NCBI GenBank assembly: GCA_036522835.1
Contig: DATDFB010000131.1
Coordinates: forward strand, 1-48,680
From: DATDFB01 sp036522835
GTDB taxonomy: Bacteria > Acidobacteriota > Thermoanaerobaculia > Gp7-AA8
DNA: 48,680 nucleotides
Direction of reading: 5' to 3'
Shown here piece after piece: positions 40,464 through 48,680 of this stretch. The notes under the pieces are model-generated. The model searched no databases. It saw nothing but the letters and a program-made list of their open reading frames with translations, and was not told the origin of the DNA. Numbering within the stretch: the first letter of the stretch is position 1; each line of letters starts with the position of its first letter. The position numbers and the translations under genes were made by a program.

Positions 40464-40469
40464 TACACT
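40464..40469 (+). promoter_or_regulatory. -10 box of apparent leaderless promoter
   Basis: TACACT 8 bp before GTG 40478, with no Shine-Dalgarno. Confidence 0.45.
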
Positions 40470-40477
40470 ATGGTGCC

Positions 40478-42178
40478 GTGGGTGGAAGGATTTCGGGGAT
40501 CAACGGTGCCCTTTTCTACGGTCTTCTGACAGGAATCGCCGACGCCGTCATCGTCCGCCATACGGCCGGCCTTCCCCTGGCGCCATTGCTGTTTTTCCTC
40601 CCCCTCGTCTGGATTGCCTGCTGCGTGCTGGTGCGCGTGCCGTTCCTCCTTCCTCCGCTCCGGCGGTGGGCAGACGCCGCCGTGATCGTGGCCGGACCGG
40701 GCTTGTTGATCGTGAGCCGGCTCGGACCGTATCTGCGCAGCGGCGGGCTTGCGGTGCTCGCGAGCGTCGCCCTCTGTGCGGCGATTGCGGCCGCGCTGGC
40801 GGTCGCGTTCCCGCGCTTCATCCCGCCGCGCGCGACGGCCATCGGCGCGATGCTTTGCCTGGTCTGGCTGGCGGCGATGGCGCCCTTCGCGCTCCGCAGC
40901 AGCGACGAGCGGAACGACATCGCGGCGAACAGCGCCGCGCCCCCCGGCTCGCCCAACGTGCTGCTGATTTTTCTCGATACCGTCCGTTACGACGAGGCAC
41001 AGCAGCTTCCCAACCTGGCCAAGCTGGCGTCCGCCTCGGTCGTCTTCGACCACGCCTGGGCGCCGGCGCCGTGGACCCTGCCGTCGCACTTCGGCGTCCT
41101 GACCGGCGTGCAGCCATGGAAAGTGCCGCACGACGCGCGTTTCGTCTACGACGGCCCCACGTTGGCGGAGCGCTTTGCCGCGCGCGGCTACGCCACGGCG
41201 GCGATCTTTGCCAATCCCTCCCTCCAGTCCGATCGCGTCTTTCACCGCGGGTTCCAGCAGTTTGCGGCGTCGCGGCGCTCGGTGCCGATGCTCGCCGGGG
41301 TGACCTGGCTGCTGAATCGCACCGCCATTGAAATCCTGGGGTGGGATCCGACCGTCGTTCTGTCGCCGGATTGGCTGAAAGCGTCGGAGGTCTCGGCGAA
41401 GGCGCTGCGCTACATCCGGCAGACGAAGGAGCCGTATTTTCTGGCTTTGAATTACATGGACGCGCACGCCCCCTATTACATCGAGCCGCAATGCCGAGGG
41501 CGCATGGAGCTGCCGACGGCGAACGATTGGAAGGCGTGGCAGAACACCGTCGCCTCCCGCGTCCCGATCCGCCGCGATCGGGCGGCGCGCATTCGCGGGA
41601 AATACCGGGCCGCGATGCGGTGCATGGACCGCTCGATCGGCACTCTTCTCGACGAGGTGCTGCGCGCGCAGAATGGACGGCCCACCGTCGTTGCCGTCGT
41701 CGGAGATCACGGCGAGCAATTCGGCCGTCACAACCTGGTCGAGCACGGTCAATTGCTCTTCACGCAAGTCCTCCACGTTCCATTCATCTTCAAGGCGCCC
41801 GGCCAGCCGCCGCATCGCGTCGCCGAGGAGGTGACGACGCTCGATCTCTACCGCCAGCTTCTCCGCTATCTGCCTGCGTCGCAGCTTGCCGCCGCTCCGT
41901 CGCAGCCGGTGATCGCCGCGTATGCGCTGCGCGATCCGTGGCAGGATCGAAAGAAGGAGAGCGCGGTTTGCATCGTTCGCGGCGGATATCACCTGATCGA
42001 ATCGAACGACGGCAGCGCGTTGCTCTACGACGTGCGTTTTGACTCGGACGAAATGCGCCCGCTACCGATCCGGCCCGGCGACCCGCAGTTGGCCGCGCTA
42101 GAAGACGAGCTTCGGCAGCAGACGAGGGAAGTCAACGCCCACGCCGTCGCCCTGCGCTCGCTACGTTACCTGCAATAG
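40478..42178 (+). CDS. Membrane-anchored alkaline-phosphatase-superfamily (sulfatase-like) enzyme
   Basis: A 566-aa protein. The first 150 residues contain about five hydrophobic helices (e.g. GLAVLASVALCAAIAAALAV). The catalytic domain then begins with NVLLIFLDTVRYDEAQ (metal Asp). The nucleophile loop WTLPSHFGVLTG has Thr where true sulfatases have the formylglycine Cys/Ser of C/S-x-P-x-R. Metal-binding VVGDHGEQFGRHNLVEHGQL follows. It is therefore more likely a phosphodiesterase or phospho-substituted headgroup transferase than an arylsulfatase, acting outside the membrane. GTG 40478 is preferred because the longer frame starts inside the repeat. Confidence 0.82.
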   Translation: MGGRISGINGALFYGLLTGIADAVIVRHTAGLPLAPLLFFLPLVWIACCVLVRVPFLLPPLRRWADAAVIVAGPGLLIVSRLGPYLRSGGLAVLASVALCAAIAAALAVAFPRFIPPRATAIGAMLCLVWLAAMAPFALRSSDERNDIAANSAAPPGSPNVLLIFLDTVRYDEAQQLPNLAKLASASVVFDHAWAPAPWTLPSHFGVLTGVQPWKVPHDARFVYDGPTLAERFAARGYATAAIFANPSLQSDRVFHRGFQQFAASRRSVPMLAGVTWLLNRTAIEILGWDPTVVLSPDWLKASEVSAKALRYIRQTKEPYFLALNYMDAHAPYYIEPQCRGRMELPTANDWKAWQNTVASRVPIRRDRAARIRGKYRAAMRCMDRSIGTLLDEVLRAQNGRPTVVAVVGDHGEQFGRHNLVEHGQLLFTQVLHVPFIFKAPGQPPHRVAEEVTTLDLYRQLLRYLPASQLAAAPSQPVIAAYALRDPWQDRKKESAVCIVRGGYHLIESNDGSALLYDVRFDSDEMRPLPIRPGDPQLAALEDELRQQTREVNAHAVALRSLRYLQ

Positions 42179-42193
42179 CTCCCGTGTTTTCCG

Positions 42194-42199
42194 TACGAT
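42194..42199 (+). promoter_or_regulatory. -10 box of apparent leaderless promoter
   Basis: TACGAT 6 bp before GTG 42206, with no Shine-Dalgarno. Confidence 0.4.
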
Positions 42200-42205
42200 G
42201 CGCCC

Positions 42206-44251
42206 GTGAACCTCGCCATCGCCGCCGTCTCGCTCCGGACACGTCATGCCGTACGCGACGCAGCCGCGGCCGCACTCCTCGCGCTCCTCGCGCTCGCCGC
42301 CTGCCGGCGTGAGAGCGCGGAGGTCTTTCGGGACGCGCCGGTGGTCCTCATCTCCGTCGACACGCTGCGCAGCGATCATCTGCCGGCGTACGGCTATGGC
42401 GGCGTGCGCACGCCCAACATCGACGCCTTGCGCCGCGACTCGATTCTCTACCGGCGCGCGTATAGCCACTGCCCGATGACCCTCCCTTCGCATCTGTCCA
42501 TCCTCACCGGCCTCCTGCCGACCGAGCACGGCGTGCGCAACAACGTCGGCTACCGCTTCGACGGGGCGAAATTCCGCACCCTGGCCGCCGTGCTGCGCGC
42601 GCGCGGCTATCGCACCGGCGCGGCCGTGTCGTCGTACGTCCTGCGCTCCGACACCGGCATCGACGCCGGCTTCGACGTTTACGACGACGGCATCGCCGTC
42701 GCCGCGGGCGGCGCGATGAGCGAACATCAGCGCTCCGGCTACGAGACCTTGAAAGCCGCCCAGCCGTGGATCGCGCGCAACGCGGCGCAGCCCTTCTTCT
42801 TTTTCTTTCACATCTATGAGCCGCACGCGCCGTACGAGCCGTCGTACGACGGCGAGATCGCCAAGGCGGACGACATCGTCGGCCGCCTCATCGCCACGCT
42901 GAAATCGGCGGGCATCTACGACCGCGCCATCGTCGTCTTTCTCTCCGATCACGGCGAAGGGCTGTGGCAGCACGGCGAGGATCAGCACGGCATCCTCCTC
43001 TACCGCGAGTCGCTGCAGGTGCCGCTGATGATCAAGCTGCCGCACGCGGCGCGCGGCAACACGGCCATCGACCGACCCGTCGGGCTGACCGAGGTCTTTC
43101 CGACGCTTTTGGATTTCCTCGGCGTGGAGAAGAACGACCACCCGGCGCGGCCGATTTACGCCGAAACCTTCTACCCGCGCATTCACCTCGGATGGAGCGA
43201 GCTGCGCTCTCTCATCGACGCGCGGTTTCACTATATCGACGGTCCGCGGCCGGAGCTGTACGACCTCGGCCACGATGCGGCCGAGACGTCCGATCTGGCT
43301 GCCGGCGAGCGGCGCACGGCCGCGGCCATGCGCGCGGAGCTCCAACGGTTTCCGTCGGCGCTCGCGCCGCTGCAGAACGTCGACGGCGAGGAGGCGGCGA
43401 AGCTCGCGGCGCTCGGCTACGTCGGCGCGGCGAAGATGCGCAGCGGGCCGCTGCCGAACCCGCGCGACGAGATCGGCCACATCGCCGAGATCAAGCAGGC
43501 CTTTGCTCTCGCCGACCGGCGCCGCTACGACGACGCCGCGGCGGCGCTGCGCGCGCTGCTGGCTCGCAACCCGCGGCTCGCCGACGTCTGGTCGAAGCTC
43601 GGCGAGATCCTGGTCGAATCCGGCCGCTACGACGACGCCGTCGACGCCTACAAATCGGCGATGGCGCAGTCGGAGATCTTCTCTCCCGACCTCGCCCTCG
43701 GACTCGGGTTCGCATCCCTCAAGGCCGGACGTGCGCAGGACGCCGTGGCGCACGCCCAGCTCGCGGCGCGCGAAGCGCCGCGCGAATCGCACGAGCTGCT
43801 CGCGCGCGCCTGGGCCGAAGAGCGCCGCTTCGCCGACGCGGAAGCGAGCGCACGGCAGGCCATCGCCGAGGGAGACCGGCAGCCGTCGTCGATCCTCCTG
43901 CTCGCCGAAGTGCAGCGCGCGGAAGGGAAGCTCGACGCGGCGCTGCAGACCATTGGGGAGGCGGAGCGGCGCGCGAACGATCTCGAGATCCGGCACCTCT
44001 ACGGCATCGACTACCTGCGCGGCGACGTCCTGGCGCGGCTCGACCGGCCCGACGACGCGGTCGCCGCGTACCGGCGCGAGATCGAATTCTCGCCGCAGCA
44101 CCTGCAGTCGTACGCGAACCTCGCGGTGATCTACGTCATCGAAGGGAAGCGCGCCGAGGCTGAGAGGACGCTGGCGATGATGACGCGGGAGAATCCCCAT
44201 CGCGGCGCGCAGGCTCTGGCGGCCAAAACGCGCGCCGCGATGGGGCTGTGA
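42206..44251 (+). CDS. Lipoprotein sulfatase-like hydrolase with C-terminal TPR repeats
   Basis: A 681-aa protein. The N-terminus has a lipobox (LLALLALAAC, Cys33), so it is probably a lipoprotein. VVLISVDTLRSDHLPAYGYG holds the metal Asp, the nucleophile loop MTLPSHLSILTGLLP again has Thr instead of a modifiable Cys, and VFLSDHGEGLWQHGEDQHG supplies the second metal site. From about residue 425 there are TPR-type helix pairs (AFALADRRRYDDAAAALRAL, PRLADVWSKLGEILVESGRY) to the end. The sulfatase-TPR arrangement is common in Acidobacteriota and related phyla; the substrate is unknown. It is 27 bp from the previous gene and probably a functional companion. Confidence 0.87.
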   Translation: MNLAIAAVSLRTRHAVRDAAAAALLALLALAACRRESAEVFRDAPVVLISVDTLRSDHLPAYGYGGVRTPNIDALRRDSILYRRAYSHCPMTLPSHLSILTGLLPTEHGVRNNVGYRFDGAKFRTLAAVLRARGYRTGAAVSSYVLRSDTGIDAGFDVYDDGIAVAAGGAMSEHQRSGYETLKAAQPWIARNAAQPFFFFFHIYEPHAPYEPSYDGEIAKADDIVGRLIATLKSAGIYDRAIVVFLSDHGEGLWQHGEDQHGILLYRESLQVPLMIKLPHAARGNTAIDRPVGLTEVFPTLLDFLGVEKNDHPARPIYAETFYPRIHLGWSELRSLIDARFHYIDGPRPELYDLGHDAAETSDLAAGERRTAAAMRAELQRFPSALAPLQNVDGEEAAKLAALGYVGAAKMRSGPLPNPRDEIGHIAEIKQAFALADRRRYDDAAAALRALLARNPRLADVWSKLGEILVESGRYDDAVDAYKSAMAQSEIFSPDLALGLGFASLKAGRAQDAVAHAQLAAREAPRESHELLARAWAEERRFADAEASARQAIAEGDRQPSSILLLAEVQRAEGKLDAALQTIGEAERRANDLEIRHLYGIDYLRGDVLARLDRPDDAVAAYRREIEFSPQHLQSYANLAVIYVIEGKRAEAERTLAMMTRENPHRGAQALAAKTRAAMGL

Positions 44252-44253
44252 TT

Positions 44254-44960
44254 CAGGGCGCAGGACACAGGGGGCAGGGCGCAGGTGATTGCCCTGGCGA
44301 CCGCGCGACTCCTGGCCATGGGTCAAGGCCGTGCGTCGGCAAGACAACCATCTGCGCCCCGCGCCCCGCCTTCAGGGCGCAGGATACAGGGGGCAGGGCG
44401 CAGGTGATTGCCCTGCCGACCGCGCGACTCTTGGCCATGGGTCAAGGTCGTGCGATCTGCGCCACGCGCCCTGGGCTGTGATTAAGGGCGCAGGATACAG
44501 GGGGCAGGGCGCAGGTGATTGCCCTGGCGACCGCGCGACTCCTGGCCATGAGTCAAGGTCGTGCGTCGGCAAGACAACCATCCGCGCCCTGCGCCCTGCG
44601 CTCTGCCCCCTGAGCGTCAGGGCGCAGGTGATGGCCCCGGCCACCGCGCGACTCCTGGCCATCGGTCAAGGTCGTGCGTCGGCAAGACAACCATCTGCGC
44701 CCCGCGCCCTGCCTTCAGGGCGCAGGATACAGGGGGCAGGGCGCAGGTGATTGCCCTGGCGACCGCGCCACTCCTGGCCATGGGTCAAGGCCGTGCGTCG
44801 GCAAGACAACCATCTGCGCCCCGCGCCCCGCGCCCTGCCCCCTGAGCGTTAGGGCGCAGGTGACTGCCCTGGCGACCGCGCGACTCCTGGCCATCGGTCA
44901 AGGCCGTGCGTCGGCAAGACAACCATCTGCGCCCCGCCCCCTGCGCCCTGCCCCCTGAGA
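44254..44960. repeat. Block of six imperfect tandem repeats, non-coding
   Basis: Units begin near 44254, 44372, 44484, 44619, 44714 and 44850, about 95-135 bp each. A shared core runs from GGGCGCAGGTGATTGCCCTG through CGCGCGACTCCTGGCCAT and GGTCAAGG to GTGCGTCGGCAAGACAACCA. Most units open with CAGGATACAGGGGGCAGGGC, and the ends are complementary (GGGCGCAG and CTGCGCCC), so each unit can fold into a hairpin. Open frames across it on both strands are repeat artefacts. It separates two convergent genes. Confidence 0.9.
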
Positions 44961-44965
44961 AAGCC

Positions 44966-47900
44966 TCAGAACTTCAACCCGATCGAGAAGCGGTACGTCC
45001 TGGGGAGCTGGTACGCGGCCGCCGACGTCGGCGTGCCGAAGCTCGGGCCGAACTGCCAATTCACCCCCTGCTGCGGCGTGTCGGTGAACGGATTGAACGC
45101 CACGCAGCGCGTCGACGCCGAGCCGCTTTGCAGGCACGTCGTCTGCCGGCGCGTGAGCACCGTCTTGTCGACGAAGTCGGGATCCTCGACGCCTTGCTCG
45201 TTCCAGAGATTGACGACGTCGATCTCCAGGAACGGGCGCGCCCCGCGCAGCGGCGGCAAGTACCAGTTCAGCCCGAGGTCCGTCGACGAGATGGAATCGA
45301 CCCGGAAGGCGCCGCGGTCGCTGAAGTAGTAACTGACGTTCGTCGGCGGCGTTTCGTAGCCGGGATTGACCACCCCGTTCGCCGGGCCGTTGGACACACC
45401 CTTGCGCACGTCGATCGTGCCGATGGCGGAGTACGACAGCGCCGAGTGGTAGCGCTCCAGCAACGAGGCGTTGAAGCGTCCCAGGCGCGTCGTCGGGAAG
45501 TCGTACTGCACCCAGACGTTGCCGCGGTGGCGCATGTCGGGACCGAGAAACCCGTCGGGGTTGAACTGCACGAAGTTCGTGTACTCGGGATAGCTCTGGA
45601 AGCTCGTGAAGCCGGTGGCGCCGCTCGCGGACTCGCCTTCGACGTTGCCGCGCAGCTTCGAGTACGTGTAGTTGCCGCCGACGGTGAGCGACTTCAGGAA
45701 CCGCGCCGTGGCCTGCAACTGCAGCGCGTTGTAGCGGCGGCTCAACCCGGAATCCGAGTTCTCGATCACGCCCTGATCGAACGTGTTCCCGTTCGGATCG
45801 ACCGCCTTGCCCGTGGCGATGGTGCGGACGATCGAATAGAAGGCGGCCCACTTCCGATGAATGTAATCGGCGCGCACGTAGCCGCCGTTGGCGAACGTCA
45901 GCGCGTAGCCGCCCGTCCACTCGTCCATGTACGGCGCCTGCAGCGAGTGGTCGAAGCGCGTGGTCGTGCCGGGGATGTTCACGTCCGTGAGCAGCGGCGG
46001 GCCGGCCTTCGTCCCGCCGACGGAGTTGAACCAGTCGAACACCTGCTGGATGACCTGCTGCGCCGGAAGAAGCTGGCTGACCGGCGTTCCCGGCGCGTTG
46101 ATGAGCGGTCCTTTGTAGTCCCAGTAGTACGACGCGTAGCGCCCGGCGGTGGCGGTGTTGTCCGCGGGCCCCTGGTCGACCTTGGAGACGTAGCGGCCGT
46201 AGCTGACGCTGAAGCGATGCCGTCCGTTGCCCCGCGGATCGAAGTTCGCGGCCAGGCGCGGGCTGAAGGCGCTGTCGTCGACGGTCTTGGCGCCCGACTG
46301 GTTTTTGCCGGAGGCCTTGTCGTAGCGCACGCCGACGTTGAAGCTCCAGTGCGTGCCGAGGTCCCACTTGTCGTTGAGGAAGAGCGAGCGCACGGCGAAG
46401 TCCGACGTCGACGAGAGCGCCGGCACGGGGTCGTACTCGATCTCGCCGGAGCTCGGGTCGGTGCCGAAATAGACGTTGGTCGTGGTGAGGTCGGTCGACT
46501 TGATCGACGCGCAGGGGACGGCGATGCCGCCTTTGTCGCAGAGGATCACGCCGTGGATGCGGAAGTCGCTGCCGGACTGGAAGTTGTTCTCGTTGCGCAG
46601 TTGGTGGAACTCGTCGTAGCCGCCGACCAGGCTGTGGTTCCCGGCCGCCTTGGTGCTGAGGAAGTACGATCCCTTGGCCAGGTACTCCTTGTTGTTGCGC
46701 TCCTTGGCCGGGCAGGGGGAGCCGCAGAAGGTGGAGGACCATATGCGGTTGCCGGAGGTGGTGTCGAGGAGGAGGGTCCCTTCCTGCAGGCTGCGGTCCT
46801 CGGCGCCGTTGGTGAAGCGGTCGCGCATGCGGCTGAACTGCCCTTCGACGAGGAGGTTCTGCATCACCGCGCCGTTGTAGTTGAGCGAGAGCAGCGACCG
46901 CGGACGGTCGAACGGCACGAGGCTGCGGAGGTCCATGACCCGGCTGCTGGCGCCGGCCACGGTGTTGTCGGCCACGTCGTACTCGTCGATGTACGAGCCG
47001 ACGACGTTGTGCTTCGGCGAGATCTGCGCCGTCAGCTTGGCCTCGTAGCGGCGGTCTTTGTCGCTGGTGTCGTACGGGATGTTGGTGAAGACGGTCTGCT
47101 TGGTCTGGTCGATTTTCTGGTAGCGGCCGGCGGCGAAGAACCAGAGCCGGTCGCGCATGATGCGGCCGCCGAAGGTCCCTTCGTACTGGTGGTTGATGTC
47201 GTCGAGGTTGGCGACCTGGCCGGCGAATTTCGTCTCGTCGGTCCAGCTCGGGTTGGTGACGTTGTCGCGCAGCGAGCCGGAGAACTCGTTGCCGCCCGAC
47301 TTGGTGATCGTGCTGACCACGCCGCCGGTGAAGCGTCCGAACTCCGCCGACACGCCGCCGGTGAGCACCGTCGTCTCCTGGATGGCGTCTTCGATGTAGA
47401 GCGGGTTGGGCTGCCCGCGCAGGTTCTCGTTCACCACCACGCCGTCGACGAGGAAGATGCTGTCGAAGGAGTGCGAGCCGGAGATGGTGATCTGGTTGTT
47501 CGGACCGGCGTCGGTCACGCCGGGGGCGAGGAGCGTCATCGAGTTGATCGAGCGCGTGATCGGCAGCTCGTTGATCGTGTCGATCTTGAAGTTCGTCGAC
47601 ACCTGCGTGCTCTCCGCGGCCGGCGACGCCGCCGCGGTGACGGTGACGGCCTCGGAGACCGAGGAGACTCTCAGCTCGACGTCGGCGCGGCTGGTGCTGG
47701 CGACGTTGACGGTGACCTGCTTGCGCACCGTCTGCATCCCCGAGAGCTCGAAGACGGCCGTGTAGTCGCCGGGCGGGAGGGAGGGGAAGGTGTAGCCGCC
47801 CGCCTCGCCGCTGACGGCGGTGCGGACGCCCTGCAGCGCCGGCGAGGTGATCGTCACCGTCGCGCCGGGAAGCGCTTTGCCGTCGCTGGTGACGGTACCG

Positions 47901-47995
47901 AGGATGTTGCCGGTGGTGGTGCCTTGGGCGAGGAGAGAGGACGCGGCGAGAAGGAGCAAAACGACCGGGAGCACGTGACGATAGACGGGCTTCAT
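44966..47995 (-). CDS. TonB-dependent receptor with carboxypeptidase-regulatory-like domain (Oar-like)
   Basis: A 1009-aa protein with signal peptide MKPVYRHVLPVVLLLLAASS and cleavage near LLAQ. Residues about 27-110 form a CarboxypepD_reg-like beta-sandwich (TGNILGTVTSDGKALPGATV). The plug domain has INELPITRSINSMTLLAPGV and ISGSHSFDSIFLVDGVVV. A large beta-barrel follows and ends in YRFSIGLKF, with the aromatic terminal residue of outer-membrane proteins. GGAGGTGTCG precedes ATG 47995. In Acidobacteriota such receptors import oligosaccharides, peptides or siderophores; the substrate here is unknown. No TonB box is recognised near the mature N-terminus. The closely spaced TTGCCC/TAACAT promoter lies upstream. 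Confidence 0.93.
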   Translation of the reverse strand: MKPVYRHVLPVVLLLLAASSLLAQGTTTGNILGTVTSDGKALPGATVTITSPALQGVRTAVSGEAGGYTFPSLPPGDYTAVFELSGMQTVRKQVTVNVASTSRADVELRVSSVSEAVTVTAAASPAAESTQVSTNFKIDTINELPITRSINSMTLLAPGVTDAGPNNQITISGSHSFDSIFLVDGVVVNENLRGQPNPLYIEDAIQETTVLTGGVSAEFGRFTGGVVSTITKSGGNEFSGSLRDNVTNPSWTDETKFAGQVANLDDINHQYEGTFGGRIMRDRLWFFAAGRYQKIDQTKQTVFTNIPYDTSDKDRRYEAKLTAQISPKHNVVGSYIDEYDVADNTVAGASSRVMDLRSLVPFDRPRSLLSLNYNGAVMQNLLVEGQFSRMRDRFTNGAEDRSLQEGTLLLDTTSGNRIWSSTFCGSPCPAKERNNKEYLAKGSYFLSTKAAGNHSLVGGYDEFHQLRNENNFQSGSDFRIHGVILCDKGGIAVPCASIKSTDLTTTNVYFGTDPSSGEIEYDPVPALSSTSDFAVRSLFLNDKWDLGTHWSFNVGVRYDKASGKNQSGAKTVDDSAFSPRLAANFDPRGNGRHRFSVSYGRYVSKVDQGPADNTATAGRYASYYWDYKGPLINAPGTPVSQLLPAQQVIQQVFDWFNSVGGTKAGPPLLTDVNIPGTTTRFDHSLQAPYMDEWTGGYALTFANGGYVRADYIHRKWAAFYSIVRTIATGKAVDPNGNTFDQGVIENSDSGLSRRYNALQLQATARFLKSLTVGGNYTYSKLRGNVEGESASGATGFTSFQSYPEYTNFVQFNPDGFLGPDMRHRGNVWVQYDFPTTRLGRFNASLLERYHSALSYSAIGTIDVRKGVSNGPANGVVNPGYETPPTNVSYYFSDRGAFRVDSISSTDLGLNWYLPPLRGARPFLEIDVVNLWNEQGVEDPDFVDKTVLTRRQTTCLQSGSASTRCVAFNPFTDTPQQGVNWQFGPSFGTPTSAAAYQLPRTYRFSIGLKF

Positions 47996-48051
47996 CGACA
48001 CCTCCGCTTGGTTTTTGGTTGGAGGACGTTCGGGCGATCGGGTTGACCGGT

Positions 48052-48080
48052 ATGTTAGAGGCTCGGTGCGGCGAGGGCAA
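48052..48080 (-). promoter_or_regulatory. Predicted promoter of the TonB-dependent receptor
   Basis: On the minus strand, TTGCCC (48075-48080), a 17-nt spacer and TAACAT (48052-48057), about 57 bp before ATG 47995. Confidence 0.6.
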
Positions 48081-48106
48081 CGGTTTCCGCACGACGTCAC
48101 CCCGTG

Positions 48107-48397
48107 GTACCAACGCGTCCACACCGCGCCGCAGCGGTACACGCCCCGTGTACCAATGAGTCTACGCAGCGCCGCATTGGTACACACTCCTTGTACCAAT
48201 GCGTCCATGCCGCGCCGCATTGGTACATGCCCTGTGTACCAACGCGTTCACGCCGCGCCGCATTGGTACACGCCTCATGTACCAACGCGTCTACGCCACG
48301 CCGCATTGGTACACATCCCGTGTACCAACGCGTCCACGGCGCGCCGCATTGGTACACGCCCTGTGTACCAATGAGTCCACGCCCGTGCCGCAGTGGT
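48107..48397. repeat. Seven-unit, 43-bp palindromic tandem array
   Basis: GTACCAA recurs exactly every 43 bp (48107, 48150, 48193, 48236, 48279, 48322, 48365). Each unit contains GTACCAAYGCGTCYACGCCG and ends with CGCATTGGTACA, so GTACCAAT/ATTGGTAC form an inverted pair. The link ACGCCCTGT between palindromes is also conserved. There are no unique spacers and no cas genes. 43 is not a multiple of 3, so it is not a coding repeat. The rest of 48000-48440 holds only the receptor promoter. Confidence 0.9.
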
Positions 48398-48441
48398 ACA
48401 TCGTCACGGCGCCACGGAACCTCCCGGTGGGCCCATGCGTC

Positions 48442-48680
48442 CTAGGGAACGTCGAGCAGTTCCCGAAGCTGGCGCACTGCGCCGGCGATCTGGCTCTCGC
48501 GCGTATTGCCGAAGCCGAGGATGAAGCCGGGGCGCGGCGCGTCGCCCGCGTACGCGTCGGAGAGCGCCGACACGTACAGCGACCGCCGCAACGCCTCGGC
48601 GGCGATGGCGCGGTCGTCGCGCCGGCCGCGCAGGAGCACGGTCAGGTGCATGCCGGCGGCGTCGCCGGCGTACGCGTCGG
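48442..48680 (-). CDS. MocR/GntR-type PLP regulator, C-terminal end only
   Basis: The last 78 codons of a gene that enters from beyond the window. AAGMHLTVLLRGRRDDRAIA, LYVSALSDAYAGDAPRPGF and ILGFGNTRESQIAGAVRQL match the C-terminal end of the aminotransferase-like domain of MocR/PdxR regulators (family pattern GLHL...L, LS.Y....., LGFG). The N-terminal winged helix and the PLP lysine are outside the window. The stop is TAG at 48442-48444. Confidence 0.8.
   Translation of the reverse strand, partial: DAYAGDAAGMHLTVLLRGRRDDRAIAAEALRRSLYVSALSDAYAGDAPRPGFILGFGNTRESQIAGAVRQLRELLDVP

Noticed and set aside
40436..40477. Upstream ATG for the first sulfatase-like gene
   Set aside because: The extra codons fall inside the dispersed palindromic repeat and over the likely -10 box, so GTG 40478 is preferred.
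44248..44958. Short open frames in the repeat block (CVGKTTICAPRP-type repeats)
   Set aside because: They repeat with the DNA units, appear on both strands, and have no start signals.
44906..48046. 1046-codon open frame on the plus strand
   Set aside because: A GC-rich antisense shadow of the TonB-dependent receptor; it has no recognisable domain and begins in the tandem-repeat block.
48107..48397. CRISPR array
   Set aside because: The period is constant, but the segments between palindromes are themselves repeats of one another, so there are no unique spacers. No cas gene is nearby.

Overview
The window is GC-rich bacterial DNA. It most resembles Acidobacteriota: there is a large Oar-like TonB-dependent receptor with an N-terminal carboxypeptidase-regulatory domain, a tricorn-like S41 protease, a BlaI/M56 pair, DUF1579 and sulfatase-TPR proteins, and many genes that appear leaderless. 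The phylum is an inference from gene content.

Layout. 1-9.5 kb is ordinary chromosome: the end of an M13 peptidase, a PLP decarboxylase, an alpha/beta hydrolase, a BlaI-M56 regulatory operon with a visible operator, DUF1579, a GHL10-like hydrolase, an RsuA/RluB pseudouridine synthase, a PilZ protein and a GDT1-like transporter. 9.43-28.10 kb looks like an inserted island. It is bounded by two copies of a roughly 128-bp direct repeat made of the GDT1 5' end plus its upstream DNA. The right copy carries the promoter of tRNA-Lys/tRNA-Glu. Inside are a divergent JmjC-type oxygenase gene, a 10.5-kb operon (10697-21151), a frameshifted S24/LexA-like regulator, a 1822-aa DUF4062-NACHT-WD40-transmembrane STAND protein, and a gutted IS110 transposase.

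The 10.5-kb operon is the most unusual content. It encodes an alpha-oxoamine synthase, a quinone-oxidoreductase/ATP-grasp fusion, a MaoC hydratase, a CitE-like lyase, a 43-residue Lys-rich peptide with an excellent ribosome-binding site, a second ATP-grasp enzyme, a LanB-type protein with no apparent elimination domain, an aldo/keto reductase and a cupin/JmjC hydroxylase. Start and stop codons mostly overlap. I infer a peptide-scaffolded pathway that makes an amino-ketone or amino-alcohol product; this is not demonstrated.

28.3-35 kb holds a serine beta-lactamase-like hydrolase, the tricorn-like protease and a HEAT-methyltransferase fusion. 34.96-40.28 kb is a second, compact RiPP-like operon on the minus strand. 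It has a previously unlisted 24-residue precursor (40204-40278), a PqqD-radical SAM-SPASM protein, a GT-B-like protein, a second radical SAM enzyme, a glycosyltransferase and a PLP enzyme of the D-cysteine desulfhydrase/ACC deaminase family, all translationally coupled. 40.5-44.25 kb has two alkaline-phosphatase-superfamily proteins. A 0.7-kb tandem-repeat block, the TonB-dependent receptor, a 43-bp palindromic tandem array and a partial MocR-type regulator finish the window.

Palindromic repeats are scattered throughout. Several lie inside genes or supply stop codons.
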